From Brumimicrobium sp033722555 (lineage in GTDB: Bacteria > Bacteroidota > Bacteroidia > Flavobacteriales_D > Crocinitomicaceae): DNA of 64,000 bases. A model generated the notes under the pieces. The model saw nothing but the letters and a program-made list of their open reading frames with translations. It was not told the DNA's origin and did not search any database. The stretch's first letter is position 1, and each line of letters begins with the position of its first letter. Where the stretch lies: NCBI GenBank assembly GCA_033722555.1, contig JAWVYS010000003.1:1-64000 (forward strand), given 5' to 3'. A program made the translations under genes and the position numbers. Below, piece by piece: positions 47,836 to 56,276 of the stretch.

Positions 47836-48007
47836 AAGGCAAATTTACTGAGAGAAGCGTAAAAAATAATCCGGATTTCACGAAGTTTTTCACAGCCGAA
47901 CATGGATGCTTAGTGCTCCACAAAAATCGGCCCTTTCAAAGACTTAAAAATAAAAGGAATGTTAAAAGAGGTCGAAGAGTCTTATAACCTCAAGCCCCGA
48001 GAAAGAA

Positions 48008-48520
48008 TTACTCCAGGAATAGGGCCTTCAGCTCAGTGGCGTCTGTCGGCCTCATTTTTCCGGCAAGAATTAAACTCAACTGCTTTCTTCGCAACGCACC
48101 ATCATACCGCTCCTTTTCCTCTTCTGTTTCCGGAACTAACTCCGGTACACTGATCGGTCCCCCGTTCTGATCCACGGCCACGAACGTATAAATGGCTTCA
48201 TTTCTTTTCACGCGCTTTCCGGAAACCTGATTCTCAACATATACATCAATAAAAACTTCCATGGAGCTATTGAAAGCGCGGGAAACTTTCGCTTCCAAGG
48301 TAACGATTGATGACTCTTTGATCGGTTTACCAAACGAAACATTATTAACAGATGCGGTTACAACCACCCTTCTGCAATGCCTTTGAGCCGCTACTGCAGC
48401 AGTAACGTCCATCCATGCAAGTAATTTACCCCCGAAAAGATTCCCGTGCGGATTGGTATCGTTGGGGAGAACAACATTTGTTGAGACGGTCAAGGTATCG
48501 GATGGTTTTTTCTTTGTCAT
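48008..48520 (-). CDS. Acyl-CoA thioesterase, hotdog fold (YciA-like)
   Basis: 170-residue cytoplasmic protein of the acyl-CoA thioester hydrolase family: NPHGNLFGGKLLAWMDVTAAVAAQRHC carries the hotdog helix with the conserved Asn-His-Gly...Asp, followed by VVVTASVNNVSFGKPIKESSIV and SMEVFIDVYVEN. Similar proteins hydrolyse medium to long acyl-CoAs. Stands alone; the 170 bases to the next minus-strand gene contain only a shadow reading frame. Confidence 0.9.
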   Translation of the reverse strand: MTKKKPSDTLTVSTNVVLPNDTNPHGNLFGGKLLAWMDVTAAVAAQRHCRRVVVTASVNNVSFGKPIKESSIVTLEAKVSRAFNSSMEVFIDVYVENQVSGKRVKRNEAIYTFVAVDQNGGPISVPELVPETEEEKERYDGALRRKQLSLILAGKMRPTDATELKALFLE

Positions 48521-48587
48521 GAGTACTTTTTTTTACAAAAGTAATACATTCAGACAGCTATCATAACCATAAGTCTTTTAATCCGTT

Positions 48588-48595
48588 TAAATTTG
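48588..48595 (+). promoter_or_regulatory. Probable -7 promoter element for hemJ
   Basis: TAAATTTG followed by C matches the consensus and ends 9 bases before the hemJ ATG at 48605, implying a very short leader. Confidence 0.42.
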
Positions 48596-48604
48596 CAAAT
48601 CATT

Positions 48605-49138
48605 ATGGAATACGCGGTTATCAAATCCTTGCATCTCATTTTCATGGTCAGCTGGTTTGCAGGCCTGTTTTACATTGTTCGTTTATTTATTTATCATACA
48701 GAAGCACAACAAAAACCTGAAAGTGAAAAGGAAATTCTTTCCGGGCAGTTTAAAATCATGGAAAGAAAACTCTGGTGGATTATTACAACTCCTGCAATGA
48801 TTTTAACGGCAACTTTCGGGGTCTGGATGTTAACGATTAACCCATACCTGTTAAAAATGCCGTGGATGCATATTAAACTGGCTTTTGTTGGTTTGTTGCT
48901 TGTTTACCATTTTGTCTGTCAGAAAATTCTTTTGGACCTCCAACGGAACAAATTCAACTGGAGTTCAACCGGACTTCGTGTTTGGAACGAGGTAGCTACT
49001 CTCGCGTTGGTCTCCATTATTTTCCTTGCGGTCATGAAGGACGGGATCAACTGGTTAAAAGGTACCGTTGGATTCTTTGCTGTGGCAATTATCTTAATGA
49101 TCGCCATACGCATCTATAAAAGACTAAGAAAAACTTAA
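48605..49138 (+). CDS. hemJ: Protoporphyrinogen oxidase HemJ
   Basis: Oxidises protoporphyrinogen IX to protoporphyrin IX in heme biosynthesis, at the inner membrane. 177 residues with four helices; the family's N-terminal KSLHLIFMVSWFAGLFYIVRLFIYH (conserved His and Arg), ERKLWWIITTPAMILT and a helix with AFVGLLLVYHFVCQK are present. ATG 48605 begins the conserved N-terminus; a TTG at 48593 falls inside the promoter box. tatD starts 3 bases after its stop. Confidence 0.9.
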   Translation: MEYAVIKSLHLIFMVSWFAGLFYIVRLFIYHTEAQQKPESEKEILSGQFKIMERKLWWIITTPAMILTATFGVWMLTINPYLLKMPWMHIKLAFVGLLLVYHFVCQKILLDLQRNKFNWSSTGLRVWNEVATLALVSIIFLAVMKDGINWLKGTVGFFAVAIILMIAIRIYKRLRKT

Positions 49139-49141
49139 TTC

Positions 49142-49918
49142 ATGACCTATATTGATACACATGCTCATCTTTATGCTGATCAGTTTGATGACGACAGAAC
49201 TGAAATGATTCAAAGAGCAATTGATCAGGGGGTACAAAAAATTTTATTACCCAATATTAATCTGGATTCTATCGACGGCATGGAAAGTCTCACAAAGCAA
49301 TTTCCGGAAGTTTGTTACTCCATGATGGGAATACATCCGTGCGATGTAAAAGAAAACTGGGAGGACCAGCTAGCAACGGCTAAAACCCGTTTTTTGAAAG
49401 GGAAACACATCGCTATCGGTGAAATCGGGATTGATCTTTATTGGGATAAAAGTCTCAAAAAAGAACAGACTGCTGCTTTCACGGAACAAATCCGTTGGGC
49501 TAAAGAGGAAAGTTTACCAATTGTTATACACTGTCGTGAATCCTTTGACGAAATTTTCGAAGTCATTGATAAAGAAAATGATGAATCACTTTTTGGTATT
49601 TTCCATTGTTTTACCGGAACGGAAAATCAGGCTCAAAAAATTCTGGAATACGGAGGTTTTAAACTGGGAATAGGCGGTGTAGTTACTTTTAAAAACAGTG
49701 GTTTAGACAAGGTTTTGAAAAACGTCTCACCCGATTATCTGGTACTTGAAACGGATGCACCTTATCTCGCCCCCTCACCACACAGGGGGAAAAGAAACGA
49801 GAGTTCTTATATCCCTTTAATTGCAGAAAAACTGGCTTCCATATACGGCCTAAGCAAAACGGAAATTGGACAAATCACAACAAAAAATGCTTTAGAAATT
49901 TTTCAACTGAATGAATAA
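49142..49918 (+). CDS. TatD family metal-dependent hydrolase
   Basis: DNase-like amidohydrolase-fold enzyme (3'-5' exonuclease activity is known for E. coli TatD). Metal ligands are evident: YIDTHAHLYADQFDDD at the N-terminus, IAIGEIGIDLYWD, VIHCRES and FHCFTGT, plus LETDAPYLAPSPHRGKRNE. 258 residues. Starts 3 bases after hemJ and its end overlaps the asparaginase start by 8 bases, which suggests one transcript of three genes. Confidence 0.92.
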   Translation: MTYIDTHAHLYADQFDDDRTEMIQRAIDQGVQKILLPNINLDSIDGMESLTKQFPEVCYSMMGIHPCDVKENWEDQLATAKTRFLKGKHIAIGEIGIDLYWDKSLKKEQTAAFTEQIRWAKEESLPIVIHCRESFDEIFEVIDKENDESLFGIFHCFTGTENQAQKILEYGGFKLGIGGVVTFKNSGLDKVLKNVSPDYLVLETDAPYLAPSPHRGKRNESSYIPLIAEKLASIYGLSKTEIGQITTKNALEIFQLNE

Positions 49919-50942
49919 TACAGATAAATCGAAAGTACTGATGATTTACACCGGGGGCACTATTGGGATGATTGAAGATCCTGAGACCGGAGTCTTACGC
50001 GCCTTTGATTTCAATCACCTGAGTGATCAAATCCCTGAACTCTCAAAAATAGATGCTGAACTGACAGCTGTTTCGTTAGGAATGCCTATTGACTCATCCG
50101 ATATGAATCCCATGATCTGGCAGGATATTGCCCAGCTCATCGTGGATAATTACGAAAATTATCAGGGATTTGTAATCCTTCATGGTTCAGACACCATGGC
50201 ATACACAGCAAGTGCACTAAGTTTCATGCTTCAGGGAATTCAAAAACCAGTAATACTCACTGGATCCCAGTTGCCGATTGGCAAGATTAGAACAGATGGC
50301 AAGGAAAACCTGATTACCTCAATTGAAATAGCGGCTTCGCAGGATAAAACCGGAACCCCCTACATAAAAGAGGTTGCTATATATTTTGAATATTCCTTAT
50401 ATAGAGGTAACCGGACGACAAAGGTTTCGGCAAATGCCTTTGAAGCTTTTCTCTCTCCAAACTATCCTGAACTTGCAATAGCTGGGGTGGATATCAAATA
50501 CAACAAAAACGTCACGCTTTCTCCCTCCCTGAACAGTCTTAATTATAAATGGAAGATGGACGATCGCGTTGCACTGTTGAAAATCTTTCCCGGTTTTTCA
50601 ACCACTGTTTACGAAAGCCTCTTCGACAATCAAAACGTTAAAGCGATTATCCTCGAAACATTCGGAGCGGGAAACGCACCAAATAATTCATTGTTTCACC
50701 AGATGATCGAAAAGTATATCGGTTCAGGCGGACTGGTCATAAACATTACACAATGTTATACAGGAAGCGTTGAACAGGGCAAATATGCGACAAGTACCGT
50801 TTTCAATAAACTGGGAGTGATCAGCGGAGGTGATATGACCACCGAGGCAGCAATTACCAAAATAATGTTCTTACTCGGAAATTATGAAGACCCTAATGAA
50901 ATCAGGGGAAAATTCTTAGAAAGCCTTGCCGGAGAGATTTGA
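49911..50942 (+). CDS. ansA: Type I (cytoplasmic) L-asparaginase
   Basis: Hydrolyses L-asparagine to aspartate and ammonia. It has the first nucleophile motif (MIYTGGTIGMIEDP) and the second Thr/Lys site region (GFVILHGSDTMAYTASALSFML, VILTGSQLPIGKIRTDGKENLI), and no signal peptide, as expected for the cytoplasmic type I enzyme. 343 residues, normal. Overlap of 8 bases with tatD. Confidence 0.93.
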   Translation: MNNTDKSKVLMIYTGGTIGMIEDPETGVLRAFDFNHLSDQIPELSKIDAELTAVSLGMPIDSSDMNPMIWQDIAQLIVDNYENYQGFVILHGSDTMAYTASALSFMLQGIQKPVILTGSQLPIGKIRTDGKENLITSIEIAASQDKTGTPYIKEVAIYFEYSLYRGNRTTKVSANAFEAFLSPNYPELAIAGVDIKYNKNVTLSPSLNSLNYKWKMDDRVALLKIFPGFSTTVYESLFDNQNVKAIILETFGAGNAPNNSLFHQMIEKYIGSGGLVINITQCYTGSVEQGKYATSTVFNKLGVISGGDMTTEAAITKIMFLLGNYEDPNEIRGKFLESLAGEI

Positions 50943-50956
50943 TTACTAAGAACTAA

Positions 50957-50984
50957 TTCGAACAGGTGTTCGGAAATCTTTTTT
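50957..50984 (+). terminator. Possible weak terminator after ansA
   Basis: A short imperfect stem (TTCGAAC with GTTCGGAA, 4-base loop) followed after a few bases by six T, ending the hemJ-tatD-ansA transcript before the tRNA gene. Confidence 0.4.
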
Positions 50985-51144
50985 CGTGGTTGAGATAACA
51001 TTTTTTGTCAGTTTTGTCAGTCAAGGGATAAAATATCAGAAAATGAACGAAAGAATATTAATTAAATATTAAGATAGATTTTTCTGTCATACTCAGATTA
51101 ATATTTTTTTGTACTTTAGCCCACCGAAAAGGAATAAGTCCTAA

Positions 51145-51234
51145 GGAGAGGTGCAGGAGTGGCTGAACTGGCTCGCCTGGAAAGCGAGTGTTCCGATTGT
51201 ATCGGAACCGAGGGTTCGAATCCCTCTCTCTCCG
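51145..51234 (+). tRNA. tRNA-Ser (anticodon GGA)
   Basis: Complete class II tRNA of 90 bases. The acceptor stem GGAGAGG pairs with TCTCTCC (last pair G-U) with discriminator G, as in serine tRNAs; anticodon loop CTGGAAA on stem CTCGC/GCGAG gives anticodon GGA at 51179-51181, reading UCC and UCU; the long variable arm is a 7-bp stem TTCCGAT/ATCGGAA; the T-arm is GAGGG TTCGAAT CCCTC. The CCA end is not encoded. Confidence 0.97.
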
Positions 51235-51312
51235 CAAACGGACTTGTAAATTTTTGCTTATTTTTGAATTTTTAATAATTTTATTTAACGATTAAATTTT
51301 AATCTTTGGAAC

Positions 51313-52176
51313 ATGAAAAAAATAATTAGTTCTTTAGTAGTTGCCGGAATGCTGTCATTCGGCTTTAGTACCTCGGTTTTGTCTCAGACCCAACCGGAAA
51401 CACAAGAAGAAAACTTAGTTACCCCTGTTGATCAACCCGGGGAAGGTCAAAATGAACCCGCACAACTGGAAGATCAGGAAGAGGTGGTAGCTGCCACGGA
51501 AGGAGCCAAAGAGGAAGAAGAAGCTTCATCAACTCCCGAAGGTTTCACTTCAGTGCTGAAACAAAAATTCATTGAAGGTGATGCATTCTGGATGGGGATT
51601 GTATTGATCGCGCTTATTATCGGTCTTGCTTTATGTATTGAGCGTGTTGTATATCTAAACCTTTCTTCAATCAACACCAAGAAGTTTTTGAGAGATGTTG
51701 AAGACGCTCTTGCAAGTGGAGGTGTTGAGCAGGCTAAAGAACTTTGCAGAAACACCCGCGGACCAATTGCATCTATTTTCTATCAGGGTCTTGACCGTGT
51801 AGACGAAGGTATTGAGTCTGTTGAGAAATCAGTGGTTTCTTACGGTGGAGTTCAGATGGGATTATTAGAAAAAGGAGTGCCGTGGATTACTTTGTTTATC
51901 GCACTAGCACCGATGCTTGGGTTCATGGGAACGGTAATTGGTATGATCCAGGCTTTTGATAAAATTGTAACTGACGGACAGGTTTCTCCAACCACAGTAG
52001 CAGGGGGTATTAAGGTAGCACTTTTGACAACCGTTTTCGGTTTGATTGCTGCGATCTTCCTTCAAATCTTTTACAACTACATTATCTCAAAGATTGACGG
52101 TATCGTTAATGAGATGGAGAACGCATCAATTTCGTTAATCGACATGATGCTTAAGTACAAGGTTACTACTAAGTAA
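51313..52176 (+). CDS. exbB: MotA/TolQ/ExbB proton channel protein
   Basis: Channel subunit that, with ExbD, uses the proton motive force to drive TonB. 287 residues: a signal-peptide-like N-terminus (MKKIISSLVVAGMLSFGFST), an acidic Glu-rich periplasmic stretch (about 25-80), a first membrane helix (94-113), a cytoplasmic loop and two helices in the conserved core (WITLFIALAPMLGFMGTVIGMIQAF and TTVAGGIKVALLTTVFGLIAAIF). Such an acidic N-terminal extension is common in Bacteroidota ExbB. Heads a cluster of four same-strand genes. Confidence 0.9.
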   Translation: MKKIISSLVVAGMLSFGFSTSVLSQTQPETQEENLVTPVDQPGEGQNEPAQLEDQEEVVAATEGAKEEEEASSTPEGFTSVLKQKFIEGDAFWMGIVLIALIIGLALCIERVVYLNLSSINTKKFLRDVEDALASGGVEQAKELCRNTRGPIASIFYQGLDRVDEGIESVEKSVVSYGGVQMGLLEKGVPWITLFIALAPMLGFMGTVIGMIQAFDKIVTDGQVSPTTVAGGIKVALLTTVFGLIAAIFLQIFYNYIISKIDGIVNEMENASISLIDMMLKYKVTTK

Positions 52177-52209
52177 GATAGATTTTATTCATCACTTAAA
52201 ACCAAAACA

Positions 52210-52695
52210 ATGGTTAGCGAGAAAACTTTAAATATAATTGGTAACGTCATCCGATTAGCCATCATTATTCCAACTCTTATCTTTGGTATAATGGTTATGA
52301 TGGAAGGTGTTAATAACGAAAGTGCTCAAGAGGTGCAGAATGCCTTTAAAGAAAGTACGGAATTTAACGTGGTTCTTTTCCTTGCTTATTTTTCATTAAT
52401 TGCATGTGCCGCCCTAATGGTCTTCTTTTTCGTTGTTATGCTGATCACACGTCCGGCAACGGCAATCAAGTCAGTTCTTGGAATAATCGTGGCGGGAGCA
52501 TTCTTTTTCATCCTTTATTCTATCGGATCACCGGATACCAACGAATCCTTGAAATTAGGAGAACAGTACATGGTTGAACAAAGTGTCCTTGATTTTACAC
52601 ACGCCGGAATTATCACTACACTAGTGGCGCTTATATTGAGCGCGGCGCTGGCACTATTCATGGGCCCAATTGTAAAATTAATTAGAAAGAATTAA
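52210..52695 (+). CDS. Membrane protein between exbB and exbD, function unknown
   Basis: 161 residues with four predicted membrane helices (about 10-28, 52-74, 84-102 and 131-152) and no known motif. It lies 33 bases after exbB and 2 bases before the first exbD, so it belongs to the same transcript. Its repeated presence at this place in Bacteroidota ExbBD clusters is my recollection; the role, perhaps a structural partner of the channel, is inference. Confidence 0.68.
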   Translation: MVSEKTLNIIGNVIRLAIIIPTLIFGIMVMMEGVNNESAQEVQNAFKESTEFNVVLFLAYFSLIACAALMVFFFVVMLITRPATAIKSVLGIIVAGAFFFILYSIGSPDTNESLKLGEQYMVEQSVLDFTHAGIITTLVALILSAALALFMGPIVKLIRKN

Positions 52696-52697
52696 GA

Positions 52698-53498
52698 ATG
52701 GCAAAGCGACAGGCACCCGAAATAAACGCAGGTTCGATGGCGGACATCGCCTTCCTATTGCTGATCTTCTTCCTTGTTACAACAACAATGGATAAAGATC
52801 TTGCATATATCAGAACCATTCCCAAGAAGATTGTTCAACAGGAACCTGTAGTTGTTCAACCAAAGAATATTTACAAAATAAGTATTAACAGTAAACAACA
52901 AATTCAAGCTCGGGATTCCATTATCAAACCGGAAGATATTGAAAGTCTTAATGGACGTATCAAGCACTTCTATTTGGTAAACCGCGATAAGAAAGAAGAC
53001 AGAGCACTTAATTATCCATATTACGCTTTCGGTACAAAAGCCATGTTCCAACAACGTTTAAAGGAAGCTTACGATCGTATAGAAATATATGAAAAGCAAC
53101 CTGAAATGACCGAAAGAATTGAGAAGATGATTGAGCAAACAACCAATGAAATCAATGAGTGGAATAAGAAAATAGAACTTATAGAACTCTATACGAAATT
53201 CAGCGGAAAACGTGAAATGCCTGAGATAGCACTGCAGGCTCACGTTCGTTTGGAATCGTTTATCAAAACGGACTATAGCGCTTACGTGGCGGTCCAGTCG
53301 GAGGTTGAAAAAGCGGTGACAGAATTGCGAAATAAAGAGGCGAAGGAGTTGTTTAACATTTCTTATTCTGAAATGCGTCAATACTACCAGCAAAATTTGC
53401 TTGAGGATACTCCTAAAGTGCGAGAGTACAAAAAATACATGGAGTTGATAGAATCGCTTTTCCCTTTAAAAATCATTGAAGTTAAACCAACAAGATAA
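52698..53498 (+). CDS. exbD: ExbD/TolR family protein with long C-terminal extension
   Basis: Single-pass TonB-system energiser subunit. The N-terminus has the cytoplasmic stub MAKRQAPEINAGSMADIAFLL followed by the membrane helix containing the proton-path Asp (ADIAFLLLIFFLVTTTMD). At 266 residues it is well above the usual ~130-150; the extra C-terminal ~120 residues form charged helices (EKQPEMTERIEKMIEQTTNE, ESFIKTDYSAYVAVQSEVEK) that may be coiled coil in the periplasm. Two bases follow to the next exbD, starting 2 bases past its stop. Confidence 0.88.
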   Translation: MAKRQAPEINAGSMADIAFLLLIFFLVTTTMDKDLAYIRTIPKKIVQQEPVVVQPKNIYKISINSKQQIQARDSIIKPEDIESLNGRIKHFYLVNRDKKEDRALNYPYYAFGTKAMFQQRLKEAYDRIEIYEKQPEMTERIEKMIEQTTNEINEWNKKIELIELYTKFSGKREMPEIALQAHVRLESFIKTDYSAYVAVQSEVEKAVTELRNKEAKELFNISYSEMRQYYQQNLLEDTPKVREYKKYMELIESLFPLKIIEVKPTR

Positions 53499-53500
53499 GT

Positions 53501-54019
53501 ATGTCAAAGTTTAAAAAAGACAGCTCAAGAGAAGCACCGGCAATAAATACTTCGTCTTTACCTGACATCGTATTCATGCTACTCTTCTTCTTCATGGTGG
53601 CTACCACGACCAAGGAGATTGATCCTCTGGTGAAGGTTAATCCCGCAACAGGTGTAGGTTTGAACGATATGACCCCCTTTAAACAGCGATCTGAAATCGA
53701 TTTTGTATACATGGGTGAACCTTTAAAAGGTGATGAAAGTAAATTCAAATTCGGAATCGCTGTACAGTACGACGGTATCATCCATAAAGACGGTATCCAG
53801 CATATCGGGAAGTGGAAAAATGATAAATTTGCGAGTAAACCTGCTGAATTTAGTGCTCCGAAAGAAGAGGTGATCACCTGCTTCAAAGCTGATGAAACTG
53901 TTCCTATGGGATTAATCTTCGAGGCACGGGATATTTTAGGTGACAACAACTTTAATAAAATCGGATACGCTGCTGCAGAAAAAGCCAATTCAAAGGATTA
54001 CAACATCAGAACGCAGTAA
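53501..54019 (+). CDS. exbD: ExbD/TolR family protein (second copy)
   Basis: 172 residues, same family: APAINTSSLPDIVFMLLFFFMVATTTKEID gives the membrane helix with the conserved Asp, followed by a periplasmic domain (FGIAVQYDGIIHKDGIQHIGKW...CFKADETVPMGLIFEARDILG). Two diverse ExbD copies suggest mixed ExbD assemblies or pairing with different TonB partners. The gene ends 2 bases from the convergent CPBP gene. Confidence 0.9.
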   Translation: MSKFKKDSSREAPAINTSSLPDIVFMLLFFFMVATTTKEIDPLVKVNPATGVGLNDMTPFKQRSEIDFVYMGEPLKGDESKFKFGIAVQYDGIIHKDGIQHIGKWKNDKFASKPAEFSAPKEEVITCFKADETVPMGLIFEARDILGDNNFNKIGYAAAEKANSKDYNIRTQ

Positions 54020-54021
54020 AT

Positions 54022-54879
54022 TCATTTGCGCAGATATTTCAAATAAAGCAATCCCATCAGCAAAACAGTTGATGGGATTGTTGTTTTCAGTTCAATATTT
54101 TCCATCCAGTAGGGAAAATTCTCGTTTCTTAGCCAGTAAATGTTTAGCATATTGTTTAGCGTGTGGGCAAGAACTGCCGGCCATATGCTGCCACTCAACT
54201 GATACATAATAGCCAGGATTACGCCGAAACAGAATAGCGGAATAAACTGAAGATAATTAAAATGCAGCAATGCAAAAACAAAGGCACTCGCAACAACGCT
54301 AAGCCATAATTTACCGGTATTTTTAAATAAATGGTGAAACAGAAATCTGCGAAAAGCGAGTTCTTCAGAAATGCCCGTGATCAGTCCGATTACAATTACT
54401 GCAAAAATATAGGCCTCTACTGAAGCATTCTTCCCGAACAACATGATCATTTGCTGATCCATCCTAATCTTTTCAGCTTCAAGTTGTTCAAACATCCCTA
54501 GACTGTCCACCAAATAAATATTTATCTCATTCAGTAAAGGTAAAAGCAGGAAAATCGCTATAAAGAACAGAAAAGCATAAATCACTCCGGAAGTTGATTT
54601 TTCAGGGAAAACCTTTTTTTCGTTGTCGCGGGTCAACCACAAATAGGTCAGTCCCGGAGTAAGTAAAAAGCCAAGTTGAAAAGGCAAGTAAAACAAAAAC
54701 ATATACTGAACCGGGAAGCGAGCTGCCTCTGATAGTGCCGTCTGAACAGAAAGATCAGGATAAAACCCTTCAAGCACAAGGGAAGCAAGCATACTGCATA
54801 TACTGAAAGTCACAAAGCCGATCATTAGAAGTAAAACGACCTGAAGAAAAGGGGGATATTTCAGAAAACGTTCTTTCAT
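54022..54879 (-). CDS. CPBP family intramembrane glutamic endopeptidase
   Basis: 285 residues, about eight helices, Abi/CAAX-protease fold. The catalytic motifs are intact: ITGISEELAFRRFLFHHL (Glu172-Glu173 with Arg177), FVFALLHFNYLQFIP (His206) and LAHTLNNMLNIYW (His239, Asn243). Substrates of bacterial members are mostly unknown. It overlaps rodA by 4 bases, at the downstream end of the cell-elongation gene run, so it may be co-expressed with it. A hairpin at 54049-54080 lies within its last codons. Confidence 0.87.
   Translation of the reverse strand: MKERFLKYPPFLQVVLLLMIGFVTFSICSMLASLVLEGFYPDLSVQTALSEAARFPVQYMFLFYLPFQLGFLLTPGLTYLWLTRDNEKKVFPEKSTSGVIYAFLFFIAIFLLLPLLNEINIYLVDSLGMFEQLEAEKIRMDQQMIMLFGKNASVEAYIFAVIVIGLITGISEELAFRRFLFHHLFKNTGKLWLSVVASAFVFALLHFNYLQFIPLFCFGVILAIMYQLSGSIWPAVLAHTLNNMLNIYWLRNENFPYWMENIELKTTIPSTVLLMGLLYLKYLRK
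54049..54087 (+). terminator. Intrinsic terminator of the exb cluster, inside the convergent CPBP gene
   Basis: A perfect 11-bp stem (54049-54059 with 54070-54080) with a 10-base loop, followed by TTGTTTTC. It begins 30 bases after the last exb stop and falls in the coding sequence of the oppositely oriented CPBP gene. Confidence 0.7.
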
Positions 54880-56276
54880 TCCAGTACTTCCTTGCGTTGA
54901 CTGTCAAGTTTCAGAACAATAAACATCATCATCAGAAATGCCATCATTGAAGAACCCCCGTAACTGAAAAAAGGAAGAGGGATGCCAATAACCGGAACAA
55001 TACCGATATTCATTCCAATATTAATAGCAAAGTGATAGAATATAATCATCAGTACGGCATAAATATATACCCGGGCAAAACGGCTTCTTTGCCGTTCTGC
55101 CATAATAACCATTCGTATTAAAAGACCCGTAAAAAGCAGCACCAAAACGAAAGAGCCCACAAAGCCCCATTCCTCACCATAGACGGAGAAAATAAAATCC
55201 GTTTCACTCTCCGGAACATGTTGACTTCTCGGACTGGAAAGAATCGCCTCTTGATATCCGTTACCTGTCAAACCACCGGACCCTACCGCCGCGAGGGCTC
55301 TGTTTCGGTTATAATCTTTCCCGTCCCTGTCCTCCTTCTTTCCGAGCCACAGATCTATTCTGTCTTTCTGATGAGACTGTAAAACATTCAAATAGGTATA
55401 AGAAATGACGCCTACAAAACTTACTGCTGACAAATAAACTATCAAAGCAACTGTTAGGGTTTTCTTGCGTGTTCTCTGGGTAAAAATCTGACGCAAAATG
55501 AGCATAGTTAATAAAAGAATCACAGTGAGGATCACAAGAAGCAAGGCCCAACCCGGAATTTCAAAGCCCGGTAAAAATGAATAAAAATGCTTGGACTCCG
55601 TAAAATAAAGGGTGATAATGCTGAAAAAGATGACAACAAAAATCACTGGAATGAAATGCACACCTACCCAGGTGCTTTTAAATCTGAATCCGAACCATCT
55701 GTTGAAAACGTGAAGAATTACTGGATCAAAAGTAATCCCCTCTCTATACATAACGAAGAAAAAAGCCGTAAATACCAGGAAAGTTCCGGTATCGTTCTGC
55801 ATTAATATAAGCGCCATAGTTGAAAAAACGAGAAACAATACCAGAAATCCGGTACGTTTAGAAATAGATTTAACCCTACCCTGAGCGATAAGAAAAGCCA
55901 TCATCAAAGCAGTTGTAAGCTTCGAAAATTCAGAAGGCTGAATACCGAAAGGGCCGACGCCTAACCAAGACCGTGCTCCGTTAATAGGCCTTGTGAACAG
56001 TACTGCAACAAGTAGAACAAGTACCACCAGATAAGCAACAGGAGTCAGTTTACGTATATATTCAGCGTCAATTAACGCTGAAACCATACCCAAAAACAAT
56101 CCAATACTGATCCAAACGATCTGTTTACCGTATAAAGTTTTAAAATCAAACAAAAAAGGTCTGTCCGGATTAAACGAAGCCGAATATAAATTGACAATCC
56201 CCATTATAAGTAACAGAAATATGATCAGTGTTGTCCACCAATCCCACTGAACCTTTTTAGTTAAGCTTCTTGCCAT
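54876..56276 (-). CDS. rodA: Peptidoglycan glycosyltransferase RodA
   Basis: SEDS-family glycan polymerase working with PBP2 in lateral-wall synthesis. About ten helices over 466 residues; conserved stretches include GARSWLGVGPFGIQPSEFSKL and GSGGLTGNGYQEA, SETDFIFSVYGEEWGFVG and PVIGIPLPFFSYGGSSMMAFL. A loop of ~100 residues between the middle helices (QRTRKKTLTVALIVYL to LWLGKKEDRDGKDYNRNR) is longer than in E. coli. It overlaps pbp2 by 20 bases and the downstream CPBP gene by 4 bases. Confidence 0.96.
   Translation of the reverse strand: MARSLTKKVQWDWWTTLIIFLLLIMGIVNLYSASFNPDRPFLFDFKTLYGKQIVWISIGLFLGMVSALIDAEYIRKLTPVAYLVVLVLLVAVLFTRPINGARSWLGVGPFGIQPSEFSKLTTALMMAFLIAQGRVKSISKRTGFLVLFLVFSTMALILMQNDTGTFLVFTAFFFVMYREGITFDPVILHVFNRWFGFRFKSTWVGVHFIPVIFVVIFFSIITLYFTESKHFYSFLPGFEIPGWALLLVILTVILLLTMLILRQIFTQRTRKKTLTVALIVYLSAVSFVGVISYTYLNVLQSHQKDRIDLWLGKKEDRDGKDYNRNRALAAVGSGGLTGNGYQEAILSSPRSQHVPESETDFIFSVYGEEWGFVGSFVLVLLFTGLLIRMVIMAERQRSRFARVYIYAVLMIIFYHFAINIGMNIGIVPVIGIPLPFFSYGGSSMMAFLMMMFIVLKLDSQRKEVLE

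Noticed and set aside
47959..48153. 64-codon forward frame next to the thioesterase
   Set aside because: Most of it is antisense to the thioesterase C-terminus; no signal peptide or domain.
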